From Protea cynaroides (taxonomy: Eukaryota > Streptophyta > Magnoliopsida > Proteales > Proteaceae), in contig CM053276.1 in the NCBI GenBank assembly GCA_028583415.1, positions 122,137,166 to 122,201,165 on the forward strand: DNA of 64,000 bases, read 5' to 3'. The notes beneath the pieces are model-generated. The model was not told the origin of the DNA, searched no databases, and saw nothing but the letters and a program-made list of their open reading frames with translations. Below, one piece after another: positions 1-11,802 of this stretch; within the stretch, counting starts at the first letter, position 1, and the number at the start of each line of letters is the position of its first letter. A program made the translations under genes and the position numbers.

Positions 1-180
1 TGAGTCAACCAAAGGACAAGAAACGGAAGCATCCGGTGAGCCAAACAAGTGACAAGAAACGAAAGCATCCGGTGAGTCAACCAAAGGGCAAGAAATAAAA
101 GCATCCGATGAGCCAAACAAGTGACAAGAAACGGAAGCATCCGGTGAGTCAGACATGTGGCAAGAAACGAAAGCATCCGT
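1..180. repeat. 36-bp tandem repeat, five units
   Basis: Five consecutive 36-bp units begin at 1, 37, 73, 109 and 145. Each opens with TGAGTC or TGAGCC and closes with AAGCATCCG plus one or two bases. The array is cut by the left edge of the window, so the true copy number is unknown. Units alternate between two variants (TGAGTCAACCAAAG and TGAGCCAAACAAGTG), which suggests a higher-order 72-bp unit. Confidence 0.9.
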
Positions 181-1872
181 TGAGTCTAGATACGTTAACA
201 GAAAGATAAGTTATGAAAGAAAGTAGTGGTCTACAAGAAAAATAGTAGGCAAGTCTAATCATATTATGAAAAAACCAAATGTACAATGGGGTAAGATGTG
301 GATACATCCATTGAGCCTAAGTCAATAACTTGTAGCCAAGTAAAAGTAGGAACAGTAAAACTAAAATTCCATAAATGAATAAGTGAATGAAGTATAAGAA
401 TAGAAGTGAATTATTAGCATACAAATATGCAGTAACGTGCTTACGTAAGATCAAGTTATGGATTTTAATATTTCATTGTTTATGTTTATGTTCATTCCAA
501 GATGTCTATGTTATGAAATGTTAAATTACAAGTTTATGTTTCTTATGAAAAGAAATGTTAAGTTTATAGGTTTATGATTATTATGAAGTGAAAAGAAAAG
601 TATCATGTAGGCTTGTATGTATTTTCTGCCAAGATGGAATTTTACTCACTGAGCTTTGGTTTACCCAAGTTGATGAACATGTTTTACAGATAAGCAAAGT
701 GGAGTCAAGGATGAGCTAGATAGCAAATGAAAGTCCAAGTGGGGAATTCATAACCCCGTTTGGCATGTAGTTGAATATTTATTTATGAGACTTGATTATA
801 ATTGTATTTTAATAGCAAGTTTTTGTAATGATTATTGTATCTATCCACCAGAGGTTATAGGTTGTATATGTTTAAGACTTCCGCTGTATTTTTGTCAAAA
901 TAGTGTATGGTTCATGTATGAATGGCTTATGTGAATAAAAAAAAAATTATACCAGATTTTTATCAGGATTCCCATGATTAAGAATGTATGTTTTAGACCC
1001 GATCACCAATCCGAACCCGTTTCCTGGGAGGGTTATTAGATTGTAATTGTCTTAAACTCGTTCTAAATCCATACTTTTACCACATTAGCTGAATTGAACC
1101 AGCAAGTGAGATCCCTAGACATTTAACAACTCCTTTTAGCTAAGAAACATATCGACCAAAGTAGTCATAAAAGACAAAGGCATTATTAATACATCAACCA
1201 CATAGACCTAATTCTCGTTGATTTTCACAATCATCACCAATTCTCTCTCCTCATTTAAAACATTTTATCGGACCACAGTAGGGCAAATCATGGCAAAATT
1301 AGATCAACTCCACACACAAAGAAAGGGGAAAACAAAAAAGCTCCAAAACTAATTAAATTTACCAAAATCGAAACTAATAAAATCAATACCTTCCTCTCCA
1401 ATTATTATATTTGTTGCTTTAGATCAGAGAAAAAAAATCATTTTTGCTTAAGGTTTCCACAAAATAGTTGGAGCAGGGTTTACGGAAGACATGACGATGA
1501 AGAAGGAGACACGGATATTCCGACAACACAAAGAATAACAGTCTACCAAAATCTTCATCTTTGAATTGAGAACTAGAGATTTTGTAAGATTAGCAAGGAT
1601 GTGAACTCCGGAAAGAGAAAGAAAGAGAAAGAAAGAGAAATGATTGTGCTCTTGGAGTATTTGAAAACCACACATTTGGTTATAGTTTCAATTCTTCCGC
1701 TGGAAGCCCTAGTAATTTTGGTTTTCTTCATGATGTCGAATTGCATTCTCAATGAAATGTTAGATTCATTCATGCAAACCGTAGCTTTGAGCCTCTGAAA
1801 TCTTCGAATCTTCTTTCTTCTCTTGATTGTAGTATTATCACAATTAATCCGTCAAAAGTTATACTGCATTAA
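181..1872. other. Non-coding, possibly the tail of an LTR
   Basis: No supportable gene. The part up to about 1040 has features shared with the 3' part of the solo LTR at 3528-6054 (a TCACTGAGC-like stretch near 650 and a TTTAAGACTTCCGCT-like stretch near 870, compare 5600 and 5905), so it may be the end of a related LTR truncated by the window. The remainder is AT-rich with purine-rich runs near 1610-1640; short ORFs there have no recognisable domain. Confidence 0.4.
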
Positions 1873-2822
1873 GGCTCTCTTTGGTATCATTTTCTTTTTG
1901 TTTTTCTAACATGTTTTTGTTTTTGTAGGTGTTTAGTATCATTTTGAAATGCTGTTTATGAAAATAAAAAATAAATATAGCCCCAAGATCTCTTTTTGAT
2001 TTTTGGCCAAAAAATGTTTTTGCTTGTTTTTGGCAAGTGCTTAATGAGCATATAATTTAAGCGAGGGTAAAATAGTAAAATCATGATTTTTTATAACATT
2101 AGCTTCTCATCCGCTTCTTTTTCTTTCTCCCTTTTTGTTTCATGGATTCGAACACCATAAAACATTTTTTTTTACTGTCCAACCTTCGACCCATTCTGTT
2201 AGATGTCAAGTATAGTAAAAAAAGGGTAAGGGTTTCCAAATTTCAAGTGGATCGAAGAAAGATATCACTAGATATCAAGATTTAAAAATTTCTGAAACTT
2301 GAAGAAATCAAATCCTTGTTCTTAATTTCGGCCACCTCAGTTATACTTCTATGGCTGTTCAACATCCAATCAGATCCGTTGGATGTCAAAATTAGGAAAA
2401 AAAAAAGGTAATTCCATCCAAATTTCAGGTCGATCGAATAAGAGGATCACAAAATATCAAAGCTTAGAAAATTATGCAATTTAAAGAAATCTAACTCTTG
2501 TTCTTGATTTTGACCACCTAAGTTGTGCTTTTCCAGTCATCCAACCTCTGAGATTAATTGGATGTCAAGTCCAGGAAAAAAAAGTAAGGGTGCCCAAATT
2601 TCGTTTCAATCGAATATGGGAATCACAAGATATCATGCCTTTAAAATTTTGCAACGTAGAGAAATAAAATTAGATTTTTATTCTTAATAGATTTTATCTC
2701 ACTTTACAATCTATATGCATAGTATCTATCAAACAACATTTTTTTTTATCAAAAATGGTTTTTAACAATACTTTCTGGTAAATAGGTAAAAACCAAAAAG
2801 AAAAATGATACGAAAGAGAGTC
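1873..2822. mobile_element. Tourist-like (PIF/Harbinger-type) non-autonomous element
   Basis: The left end reads GGCTCTCTTTGGTATCA and the right end, on the opposite strand, GACTCTCTTTCGTATCA. Similarity continues inward through a pyrimidine-rich stretch. Both ends are flanked by TAA (1870-1872 and 2823-2825), the three-base target duplication typical of PIF/Harbinger and Tourist elements. No transposase is visible inside. The interior is filled by three diverged tandem units. Family assignment rests on the TAA duplication and the TTTGGT-type terminus. Confidence 0.65.
2175..2700. repeat. Three diverged ~180-bp tandem units
   Basis: Three successive segments begin near 2178, 2358 and 2540. 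Each contains in order a TCCAAC/TTCAAC start, GATGTCAA, an A-rich run, CCAAATTTC, a TCGAA block, a CACTAGATATCA- or CACAAGATATCA-like block and GAAATCAAA/GAAATCTAA. They are diverged, so the expansion predates much of the decay of the host element. Confidence 0.6.
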
Positions 2823-2825
2823 TAA

Positions 2826-3522
2826 GTTTATTATTTACACGTTATTGGGCTACTCATACTATTTTTTTTATTCATTGTGTCTCCATGGAAGCCCTAAGTT
2901 CCTGAGTCTTTATCCTCCCTATGTTATTGTTAATATTTCTCCTAAGCTTTTGTGTAATGCTAAACGACGTACTCAACTAGGGTTTTCGCTGATAGAGAAG
3001 AAACAAACTAAAGCGGTTGAAGATGGGAGGACAAAACTATACACATCATTCCCTACCCATTACCTTGCGCTCCAAATGAGAGCTTTGCTTAGACTCTCAA
3101 CCACTACAGGGATTTTTTAGAGTTGCAAGTTGTCGACAGAGTCACAGGTCGCCGCAAGGGATTGTACTTGGTTTGGATATAAGGGCAAATAGGTAAGTTC
3201 ACATCACTCTTAAGGGTAGTTTTGTCTTGTAAAAGGTTAAGTCTACATGACATTAGAAACTAACATTCCAAGCCTAACAGATGGACCTCATTGTCACTAA
3301 TTTTGTGTGTTAAGGGAGTTTTGTGTCATTCTGGCAAGTCAGATTAGTGCATTGTCTTTAACGCATTTTACAAGAAAGGTCTACGTAATTTTTAACAAGG
3401 CAACTTCCAATCAGCTCATCCTATGATGTTCCACCCAAATCCAAAGATTAAAAATATGAAAAACTAACTGATCATCACACCTAAGTTAAAAAAATCAGAA
3501 CCAGATTCAGTAACAGGGAAGT
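2826..3522. other. Intergenic, no gene recognised
   Basis: An open frame at about 2845-3120 has no recognised domain and no clear coding signature. The rest shows nothing supportable. Confidence 0.4.
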
Positions 3523-6059
3523 AGAAATGTAAGATCCGTATCGTACTAACCGGTCTTACCACCTTGTATCAGGTCTCCCTATCATGGTCGGGCCAAGCGG
3601 ACCAAGTGCGTGAAGAAACACAAGGCTAGGTATGAAATTGAACTCAAAATTAGCTAATTAGGAGTGTGTGGTTGCATACCTAAATAGGTGTGGTCGACCA
3701 AACCTCAGAATAAAGCAACCACAGAAGTCGGGGACGTGTGGTCGCAATTTTTGGCTGTGTGGTCGACGGGTTCTGCGACCACACGAAGTCAGACAGACTT
3801 CGTGATTAGGAAACCTTCCTAATCCGAAGGAGGTTCTTTCCTAATCTAAGTAGGACTCTATATGGAAGGTTTTCCTCTCTATATAGGATGTCCCTTAGCC
3901 TCTTTCATCCTTTTAGAACTCAAACTGAAAGAGAGAGAAAGAGAAGAGGAGGAAGAGAAGGAGAATTGAAGAGGAAGACTAAGAGAAGGAAATTCAGAAA
4001 GAACTCTGAATCTCCAACAAGTATAAGGTATGAAACCATCCCCCACATCAGTTGAATACCTAGAATAAATCATGGAGGAGATAGTGATTCAAAGTGAAAC
4101 CCCAATCATCAAACCATGGATAAATTCTAAGAGATCCATGGAGGGAATCTATTAGGATGATGGATTGTGTAAAATATAAATTTTAAGCCATAAAACAATC
4201 GTAGGAAGGATCATGATGATGAGCCAAGGAATCAAAACATGAAGGAATTGAGTTGGGAGTGGAAAAATCGACCATCACATGTGTGGTCGCATGATATGCG
4301 ACCACACGAGACACACATAACTGACCACACCCCTCGGGAAGTTCCAGGGAGGGTATGGTTGCATGTGTGGTCGCATGATATGCGACCACACGAGACACAC
4401 ATAACCGATCACACACCCTCGAGAAAGTTCCAGGGAGGGTGTGGTCGCATGTATGATCGCATGGTATGCGACCACACATAGCGACCACATACCCTCGGGA
4501 AAGTTTCAGGGAGGGTGTGGTCGCATGTATGGTCGCATGATATGCAACCACACATAACGACCACACGCCCTCGGGGAAAATTCAGGGAGGGTGTGTTCGC
4601 ATGTATGGCGGCATGATATGTGACCACACCTCTGGACCACACACCCTGTGGTCGCAGAAACTGAGACCACAGGTGCAGCCACACCTGCGACCACTCAGTT
4701 TGTGAAAGTTTGAATTGTTGGAAATAAACTTTAATTTAAAATCTATAAATTTGTTAGGTTTCCAAGTGGTCTAAAAGTGATTTACAAAGCTTAAAGAGGG
4801 ACAACCATTGATCAAAGGTGAGGGAACAAGACCTAAATTAATTGGCTAATAATAAACTGTTTTACTTATTGAGTCCAATGCCATGAATGATTCTATGCTT
4901 GTATGCTTGTAATATACATTTCACATGTCATCCAATATTCCTACTATTACTGCTCATCTATATTTAATTCTGTTTATTTATAACATGATGATGATAATGA
5001 TGCTAGAAATAGGCATGTGAATGTATGTGTGTGGTTAGTGTGCTTGATGCGAGTGGAGCATCAGGGGGAGGACATGACATTGTGGTTCATCTTGGTCACC
5101 AGCTCTATCTCTACTCAAGTCTTGTCCACCGACATCATTGTATCGTCATTACCTTAACAGAACTATTACGTCGTAGGGCATCAGGGGAGGTGGTCTCGGA
5201 CCATTTAGTTTCTGACTCTATCGGGGGACCTTAGCTTTATCTTTATGGACGTATTGAGGAATGCTGGGGTGAGGCATTGGATACACTGTTTGACATTAGG
5301 ATTGGTTAGTTGCAAGCTCAATTTGCAAGCCCTCATCAATAGGGACTTACGTGTTGGTATGGGTAGGACATCAGGGGAAGTGTTATGCGGTGTTTGATCC
5401 GGGCACTTTAGCTCTATCTCTATTCCATGATGGATGCATGTGGAACGATAATGGTATTTGATCCATTGGGCGGCTTCACACACTCGTGTATAGAGGTGCA
5501 GCGGCCACCAATCCTTTCTATTGCACATTGCAAACTTATAAACCAGACCAAAGATATGAATTGAATGTATGCATATGTTTGTTGCATTATTTTGTTTGCT
5601 CACTGAGCCATGATGTGTGCTCACACTTTCGACGTCGAATATTTAGTTGATGATGCAGGTCCTCCCAAGGAAGATTATATGAATGCACCAATGTACGGAT
5701 ATATTGCTACGATAGATGTGGAAGCTATGGTGGAGTCGCATGATTCGTCATGCGAGTGCAACTCATGTGTTTTTTATTAAGTTGTTGGATTATCAGAACA
5801 TGTAATAGATTACTTTATTTTATTTTATGTCTTTAGTCATTTGGAGATAATTAGATAATTAATTATGTTATCACTATTAGATACTCAGTTTATTTATATT
5901 AAAGACTTTCGCTATTGTTTATTTACTCTGATTATGGTTGTGGTCGTATCTGGTTCAATCAAATAGACACGGCCTATACGAGATCTTAGTTGAACCGTTG
6001 GTTCATAGACGGTTCATCACACCATTCTGGCTGATTTAGAATTGGGGTGTGACAAGAAA
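3523..6059. mobile_element. Solo LTR (2.5 kb) with AGAAA target duplication
   Basis: A segment starting TGTAAGATCC at 3528 and ending GTGTGACA at 6054 has canonical TG...CA ends and is bracketed by identical five-base repeats AGAAA at 3523-3527 and 6055-6059. No gag, protease, integrase or reverse transcriptase frame lies inside, so it reads as a solo LTR left by recombination between the two LTRs of a large element, probably gypsy-type given its length. A non-coding LARD-like element cannot be excluded. The several overlapping frames near 4183-4694 are by-products of its internal tandem array, not genes. Confidence 0.8.
4278..4690. repeat. Hairpin-forming tandem array inside the solo LTR
   Basis: Units begin at 4278, 4362, 4448, 4524 and 4600 (spacing 84, 86, 76, 76). 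Each carries TGGTCGCAT, a three-base spacer and ATGCGACCA or a close variant, giving a 9-12 bp stem, followed by a second conserved block CCCTCG...CAGGGAGGGTGTGG. The last unit is degenerate. Related TGGTCG and GCGACC words also occur at 3690-3790. Confidence 0.85.
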
Positions 6060-6796
6060 ACTATTTGCCTCCACCTTTAAAATGTCTCCTCTAAGGCTGG
6101 ACATCCCTCTATAACTTCAGCAACTTCGCCTTCCATGCAAGTTGCAGGTGCCACAGAACTGCGAAGCGAAGCTGTTGGTGCAAAGATCCATCATCTCCAT
6201 TGTTTTTCTACAAACAACATTACCTAATGCTGGTAACTTATCTCCTTAGGATTCCTTCTTCTCTTTTTTGATTGTTTGATTTAAGAATGGAATAACTAGT
6301 ATTTGAAGGAAAAAAGGGAAACTCCACTCTGGATACCAAGTATAACAATGCCATATGAGTTGAGAGTGATACATGTAGTTGATATTATATTAACTTATGA
6401 TCATAACCATCCACCTAATATGAAATGAATTATGAAGCAAGTAAGGTCATCCTAGTATATGGGGAGGTGGTGAGGCATTTAGTTCATGATATATGAACAT
6501 AGCTATCATAACTAGAAGGTGAAATAGATCATTAAACATCAAGCAATAAACAATTAGGTCGTCTTTGTACGTAATTACATTGCATATCTATATTGGAAAA
6601 TGTAATTCTCACATGCCAGATTTTTTTCAATCCTTAAAAATGAATAAAATATTAAATTATGAGATGATATAGTCCACATCGTTAGTTCAGAGATCATTTA
6701 CTGCATTTAGTTGATATTATATGAACTTATCTTACCTATTCACTTGATATAAATCCATAAGAGAGAGATCATACCCAACAGCCATAAAGTTATGGA
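6060..6796. other. Intergenic, no gene recognised
   Basis: A GC-richer stretch at about 6090-6200 reads open on the plus strand but no family is recognised. It could be an exon scrap. The rest is AT-rich without clear features. Confidence 0.35.
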
Positions 6797-6801
6797 AACC
6801 A

Positions 6802-7190
6802 TGTTAGATTTGAATGGCCTACAGATCTCATAGAACACAATGGTAATAGAATATTAAAAGTAATCACATACATGTTGAGTAGTTTGATCTTCATTTAGTC
6901 TTCAAGCTTTGATCGCAATTCCTTGACCATAGTCTTCCACGGCCTCCAGAGATATCCCAGTTCTCTTGCTAATGGGTGCAGAGAGAATTATTTCACGTAC
7001 TATGGTTTTGGGGACTCTAATATAGTATTTATAAAGATATTGTCATAACCCCTAATTCTCTTCCCACAAATAAAATTACAATTATCAATCTCAAACCAGT
7101 GGCAAACCAATCGAATTGGTTTTTATCGTATCAATCAGACTCCCACTGAACAACTAGTTTAAGTAATTAATGGAGCCCATAAATCCAACA
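6802..7190 (-). repeat. 3' LTR of the copia element
   Basis: It begins TGTTAGATTTG and ends TCCAACA on the plus strand. It is about 90 percent alike by eye to 13306-13703 and lacks a roughly ten-base segment present in the other copy. Confidence 0.93.
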
Positions 7191-7749
7191 ATCTCTTACT
7201 TAGGCTAAATTAATTACAAAACTATCATCAGTCAATGTGGCCATGGAATCCAACACACTAAAACAGCCACAAAACTTTGACTCGTCCATTAAGTATACCA
7301 ATGTGAGCAACAACAAATAATACACCTCAATATATGATGTATAAATTTCTGTTAGCCACAACAAAGGTCTACTCAATACGTAGATTTTCTAAGATAATAC
7401 ATGAAAGTAAACTTCCATGTGAGTCCAAACTTGATTAAATAACCTTTAATCAAAATTGTCTCAAACCTTTATGGGCAACATTACATGGTATTTAAATAAT
7501 CCAAAAATACAATACCATACTTTGGCTAGACACTGTCTTAAAATTTTGGCTAAATACTATCTTTTAATACTTTGGCTAAATACTACCTTATATCTATGAC
7601 ATGTCAAATAAACAATAACAATAACAATAGCAATAAAAATAAATATTAATGTAAACATGATCATGATTAATATTCAAATCATAAATTACTGTGTCTGAAC
7701 AACATGGATAAAAGTAAATAAGAATCAAGAATAACTAAAAAGTCTCCCA

Positions 7750-8290
7750 TTAACTAAGCATATCAAAAAAATTAACAACACCCATGCTAGGACCATGTCC
7801 TTTGAACACTCCCACTGGCAAAGCATTCATTAGAGGATTAGCAATCATCTGATTTGTCGAGATGTGCTCCATCGTGATCAGACCTTCAGTTATCTTCTCT
7901 TTTACCATCAAATATTTGATTTCTATGTGCTTAGAACCACTTGACTTCTTGTTATTCTTTGCAAACGATACTGATAGATCATTATCACAATATATCAACA
8001 GAGGTCTTGAAATATAATCCACAATCTTTAAGTCCGAAATGAAACCTTTCAACCAAATGGCTTGCTTTGTAGCTTCATATAAAGCTATAAATTATGCATG
8101 CATAGTTGATGTTGCCACAATTGACTGCTTTGCACTCCTCCAAGAAACAACATCTCCTGCCAATAGAAAAATATACCCTGAGGTAGATTTCAAATCATCT
8201 GTGCAAACCCCGTAGTCTGAATCTGTGTATCCTACTAACTCAAGGGTATCACAATTACCATAAACAAGCATATAATCTTTGGTGCTTTAC
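7750..8290 (-). pseudogene. Copia RNase H domain
   Basis: The C-terminal part of the polyprotein. It contains CDNDLSVSFAKNNKKSSGSK followed by HIEIKYLMVKEKI, the conserved copia RNase H segment in which the viral-type hybrid nuclease ends. The upstream part (8053-8290) continues in a disrupted frame with recognisable pieces. It would degrade the RNA strand during reverse transcription of the element. Stops and frameshifts make it non-functional. Confidence 0.85.
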
Positions 8291-8299
8291 AAATATCTC

Positions 8300-9423
8300 A
8301 AAACTTTCTTTGCCGCTGTCCAGTGAGTACTTTCAGCATTTGACTGAAATCGTCACAGCACACTCACTGCAAAAGTTATATCAGAAAGAGTGCATACCTA
8401 TACGTACATCAAATTTTCAACTGCAGACGCATAGGGTTTGTTTGCCATTGACCTCTTCTCAAAATCATTCCTTAAACATTGTTTCTTATTCAAATGTCAC
8501 CCTTACTCATAGGTGCATCCCCATCCGAACATGTGGACATATTGAATCGTTTTAGTATACGATCAATGTATGCTCTTTGAGACAATCCTAGTAGACCTTT
8601 CTTTCTATCACGATAAATTTGAATATCAAGTACAAATGTACTCTCTCCCATGTCTTTTATTTTAAAATTCTTAGACAGAAATTTTTTTGTCTCGATAAGC
8701 AAACCTATACTGCTACTGGCCAGAAGGATATCATCAACATATAAAATTAGAAATATAAAACTACTCCCACTGATCTTCATATAGATACATTGATCATTTA
8801 TATTCTCAATGAAGCCAAAAGAAGATATAACGTGATGAAATTTTTTATTCCATTGCATGGATGCTTGTTTTAGCCCATTAATGGACTTCTTGAGTCAGCA
8901 GACCATATTCTCCTTATCTTTTTCTTTAAAACCTTTTAGTTGAATCATATAAACATCTTCCAATAGGTCTCCATTTAGAAAGGTTATCTTCACATCCATC
9001 TGATGTAGTTTAGCTCAAAATGTACTATCAATGTCATGATAATCCTGAAGGAATCCTTAGCAAAAACTGGAGAGAATGTCTCATTGTAGTCAATTCATTC
9101 TCTTTGCTTGAATCCTTTTGCAACCAACCTTGCTTTGTAGCGTTCAACCTTGCCCTTGGCATCACATTAGTCTTGTACACTAATTTTGAACCTACGGGTA
9201 CACAGTTCTCTGACAAATCCACAAGTTCCCATACTTTGTTATTATCCATAGATACCAACTCATCTTTCATGGCTTCTACCCATTTAGGTACATTGCTATT
9301 ATTCACAACCTCTTGAAAACTTATGGGATCTTTCTCATGTCCTATATCATAACCAATCTGTGTTAAATAGTGCATATAGTTAAAAGGTATAGCAGATTTA
9401 CGTGGTCTTGTAGACATTCTCAC
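8300..9423 (-). pseudogene. Copia reverse transcriptase, broken
   Basis: Two open blocks on the minus strand carry this domain. The first (9034-9423) begins the RT region with VPKWVEAMKDELVSMDNNKV and WELVD. The second (8490-8858) contains the catalytic YVDD in FLILYVDDILLASS and the downstream LSQRAYIDRILKRFNM block. They are separated by in-frame stops and a frame change. It is the polymerase of the copia element and cannot be translated intact. Confidence 0.9.
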
Positions 9424-9471
9424 TGCCTACGTAAACTCTTCGGCTGACATATCTTCAATTGTAATATCAAG

Positions 9472-10440
9472 TTAAGCAAGGACAACCTCAGGTACAATGT
9501 CAAGAGCATCTGGTAAAGTTTCATCTGGATGAGGTGACACAATAGCAAGTTCAATTTCTATTTCATCAAAATCTAGGTTCCTTGGTTGAGACTCCTCACA
9601 TTCATTTTCAATAAATCTTGCATGACTAGTCTCCACTATCCTATTAACTAAATTAGGACAATAAAATCTGAATCCCTTGGATCTAGCTAGATAGCCAATA
9701 AAATAACAGTTAACTATCCTTTGATTAAACACCCTTTCATGGGAATTATATAATCTCGCCTCTACCCTACATCCCCATACATGCTGATGATGTAAACCAA
9801 ACTTTTCACCAGTTTAAATCTCAGAAGGTGTCTTAGGAACTGACTTACTAGACGCTCTATTGATTATATATGCAGCAGTCTTGATAGCTTCACATCATAG
9901 AGATTCAGGAAGATTAGTGTTGCTTATCATACTTCTCATCATATCTTTGAGGGTTTTATTCCTCCTTTCAGCCACTCCATTCTGTTGTGGGGTCCCAGGC
10001 ATAGAATATTGGGCTATGATTCCTTGTTCTTGAAGAAACTTGGTAAATGGACTAGAGAGTTGTCCTGAATCACTTTGTCTACCATAATATTCTTCTCCTC
10101 TATCAAACCTAACAGTCTTGATTCTTTTATCAAAAAGGTTTTCCACTTCAGCCTTAAATATTTTGAAACTGTCAAGTGAATCTGATTTTTCTGAGATAAG
10201 AAAAATGTAGTCATATCTAAAAAAATCATCTATAAATGTGATAAAATAGCTATGCCCACTAAGAGTAGGAGTGGGAAAAGGTCTACATATGTTAGTGTGA
10301 ATGAGATCCAAAATTTTTTGATTTCGAACTGCAGATTTCTTTCTTGATCTAGTCATCTTTCCCTTCATATAATCCACACATGCATGCATATCATCAAAGT
10401 TTAATGGCTTCAATATTTTATGTTGTATAAGTTTTTTCAT
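9472..10440 (-). pseudogene. Copia integrase, broken
   Basis: The catalytic core is recognisable on the minus strand: LIHTNICRPF, FITFIDDFFRY, TVRFDRGEEYYG, then TPQQNGVAERRNKTLKDMMR. The second catalytic Asp (in RFDRGEE) and the Glu (in NGVAERRN) remain, but the first Asp of the usual HTDICGPF is Asn here. The following block at 9472-9732 has the conserved FIGYLARSKGFRFYCP stretch. Several stops separate the parts. Confidence 0.9.
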
Positions 10441-10647
10441 CTTTTCTACTGATATGTGTTATAAATGTCTGTGCCATAGCATAGAAGACTTGCTATCAAA
10501 ATTAAACCGTTCAGAACTAACATTCATAACCAATGGGGTAACATAATTCAATTTGTAAATGCCATCAATATTGCAGCCATCACTAACAATACGCGAATCA
10601 AGAGATATAACAAAATCATCTTTATTAAAAATAATATTATAACCAGC

Positions 10648-11040
10648 CTAAGTGAGTCTTGAAACTAAAATTAAATTTCTCCTCATAGAGGGTACATAAA
10701 CTGTGTCCACTAGATCTATAAAAACATTTGACTGTAAATAAATCCTAATTACTCCTATGGCTTCAACTCCTACTCGTACTCTATTCCCCATGTACACGCT
10801 GACTTCATCCTTATTGGGCGTCCTGCTGCTTAGAAACCCCTGTAAGGAATGAGTAACATGGACAGTGGAGCCAAATTCAAACCACCAAGAATCCATAGAA
10901 GCATCAGTTAGATAAGATTCAAAACAGACAAATGTATGAAAATTAACAGTATTGGGTTTCTTCTTTTCCAACCAGACTGCTCTGCCTTTACAATCCTTCT
11001 TCATATGATCAGATTTCTTGCACTAGAAACATTTAACAGC
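10648..11040 (-). pseudogene. Copia zinc knuckle and protease, broken
   Basis: A C-X2-C-X4-H-X4-C zinc knuckle lies at about 10990-11035 with an in-frame stop between its first two cysteines. Downstream, the protease active-site region reads WWFEFGSTVHVT where copia proteases normally have a DSGA core, so the catalytic Asp is lost. The rest (MGNRVRVGVEAIGVIRI and VPSMRRNLILVSRL) is standard copia protease sequence. Confidence 0.85.
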
Positions 11041-11205
11041 ACTCAGATCCTTATTCACTTCATGTTCTTTGGCACCTTAATTTGTCATAGGGTTTTCTGT
11101 CCTTATTCCAGTTATTATTTCCCTTCCTGTAAGGACCAAATCCATGTTTTTCTTTATTCTTGTCATATTAACCTTTGTAGGTTGTAAGTTAGCACTCTCA
11201 ACCTT

Positions 11206-11802
11206 CTATTGTTTAAACAAATTTTCATCTTCATTGTAGACTGAAGTGATTTCATCCAAGGTCCATTTGTCTTTGGCAGTCTTGTAGGCTGTCCTAATGT
11301 GTTTGTATTGCTCTGGTAGAGAATTCAATGTAAAATATATCAAGACATCCTGAGTAATTGGATTTTTAAGTCTCTTGAGTTTCTCAGCCACTCCTTCCAT
11401 ATAAGTTATGTGATCTCTCACACTTCTAGCCCCATCAAATTTAGTACCAGTCAAAATAGTCAACAGTTCACCCACTTTCTCAGTTTCAAAAGATTCATAC
11501 TTTGCTTGAACAGCTTCCAACAGTTTTTTTGCATTGTCCAAATCAGGAATGCTATCTAAGATAGACTCTGGGACAGTCCTCTGAATAAATAATGAATACT
11601 TTTTATTTGTATTTTTTTATTTCTCCATAAATTGCACCTTTGCCTGTGTACTATTTTATGTTATGGGTTCAGATTTCTTTTTTGTGATGCCTATGTCCAG
11701 GTTCGAAAGGCCTATTGCAATCTTTAGTTTCCTAAGTCATTTCTTATAGCTGGTTGCAGATAACATAGGTATAGCGGTTAGGTAACTTGCTTGAATAGAC
11801 AT
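11206..11802 (-). pseudogene. Copia gag (UBN2-type), broken
   Basis: The likely start is the ATG at 11802 (MSIQASYLTAI). The well-preserved part, 11206-11541, contains AKKLLEAVQAKYES, LLTILTGTKFDGARSVRDHI and LNSLPEQYKHIRTAY, typical of the copia capsid-like protein that packages element RNA. The 5' part contains stop codons. Confidence 0.85.

Noticed and set aside
1448..1798. Three overlapping short frames around 1.5-1.8 kb
   Set aside because: They cover a GAAA-rich stretch, overlap on both strands and have no domain.
4183..4694. Overlapping frames of 62-127 codons on both strands
   Set aside because: They follow the tandem hairpin array of the solo LTR and repeat with its period; not genes.
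6090..6230. Possible exon (GC-richer open stretch)
   Set aside because: No family recognised and no partner exons nearby.
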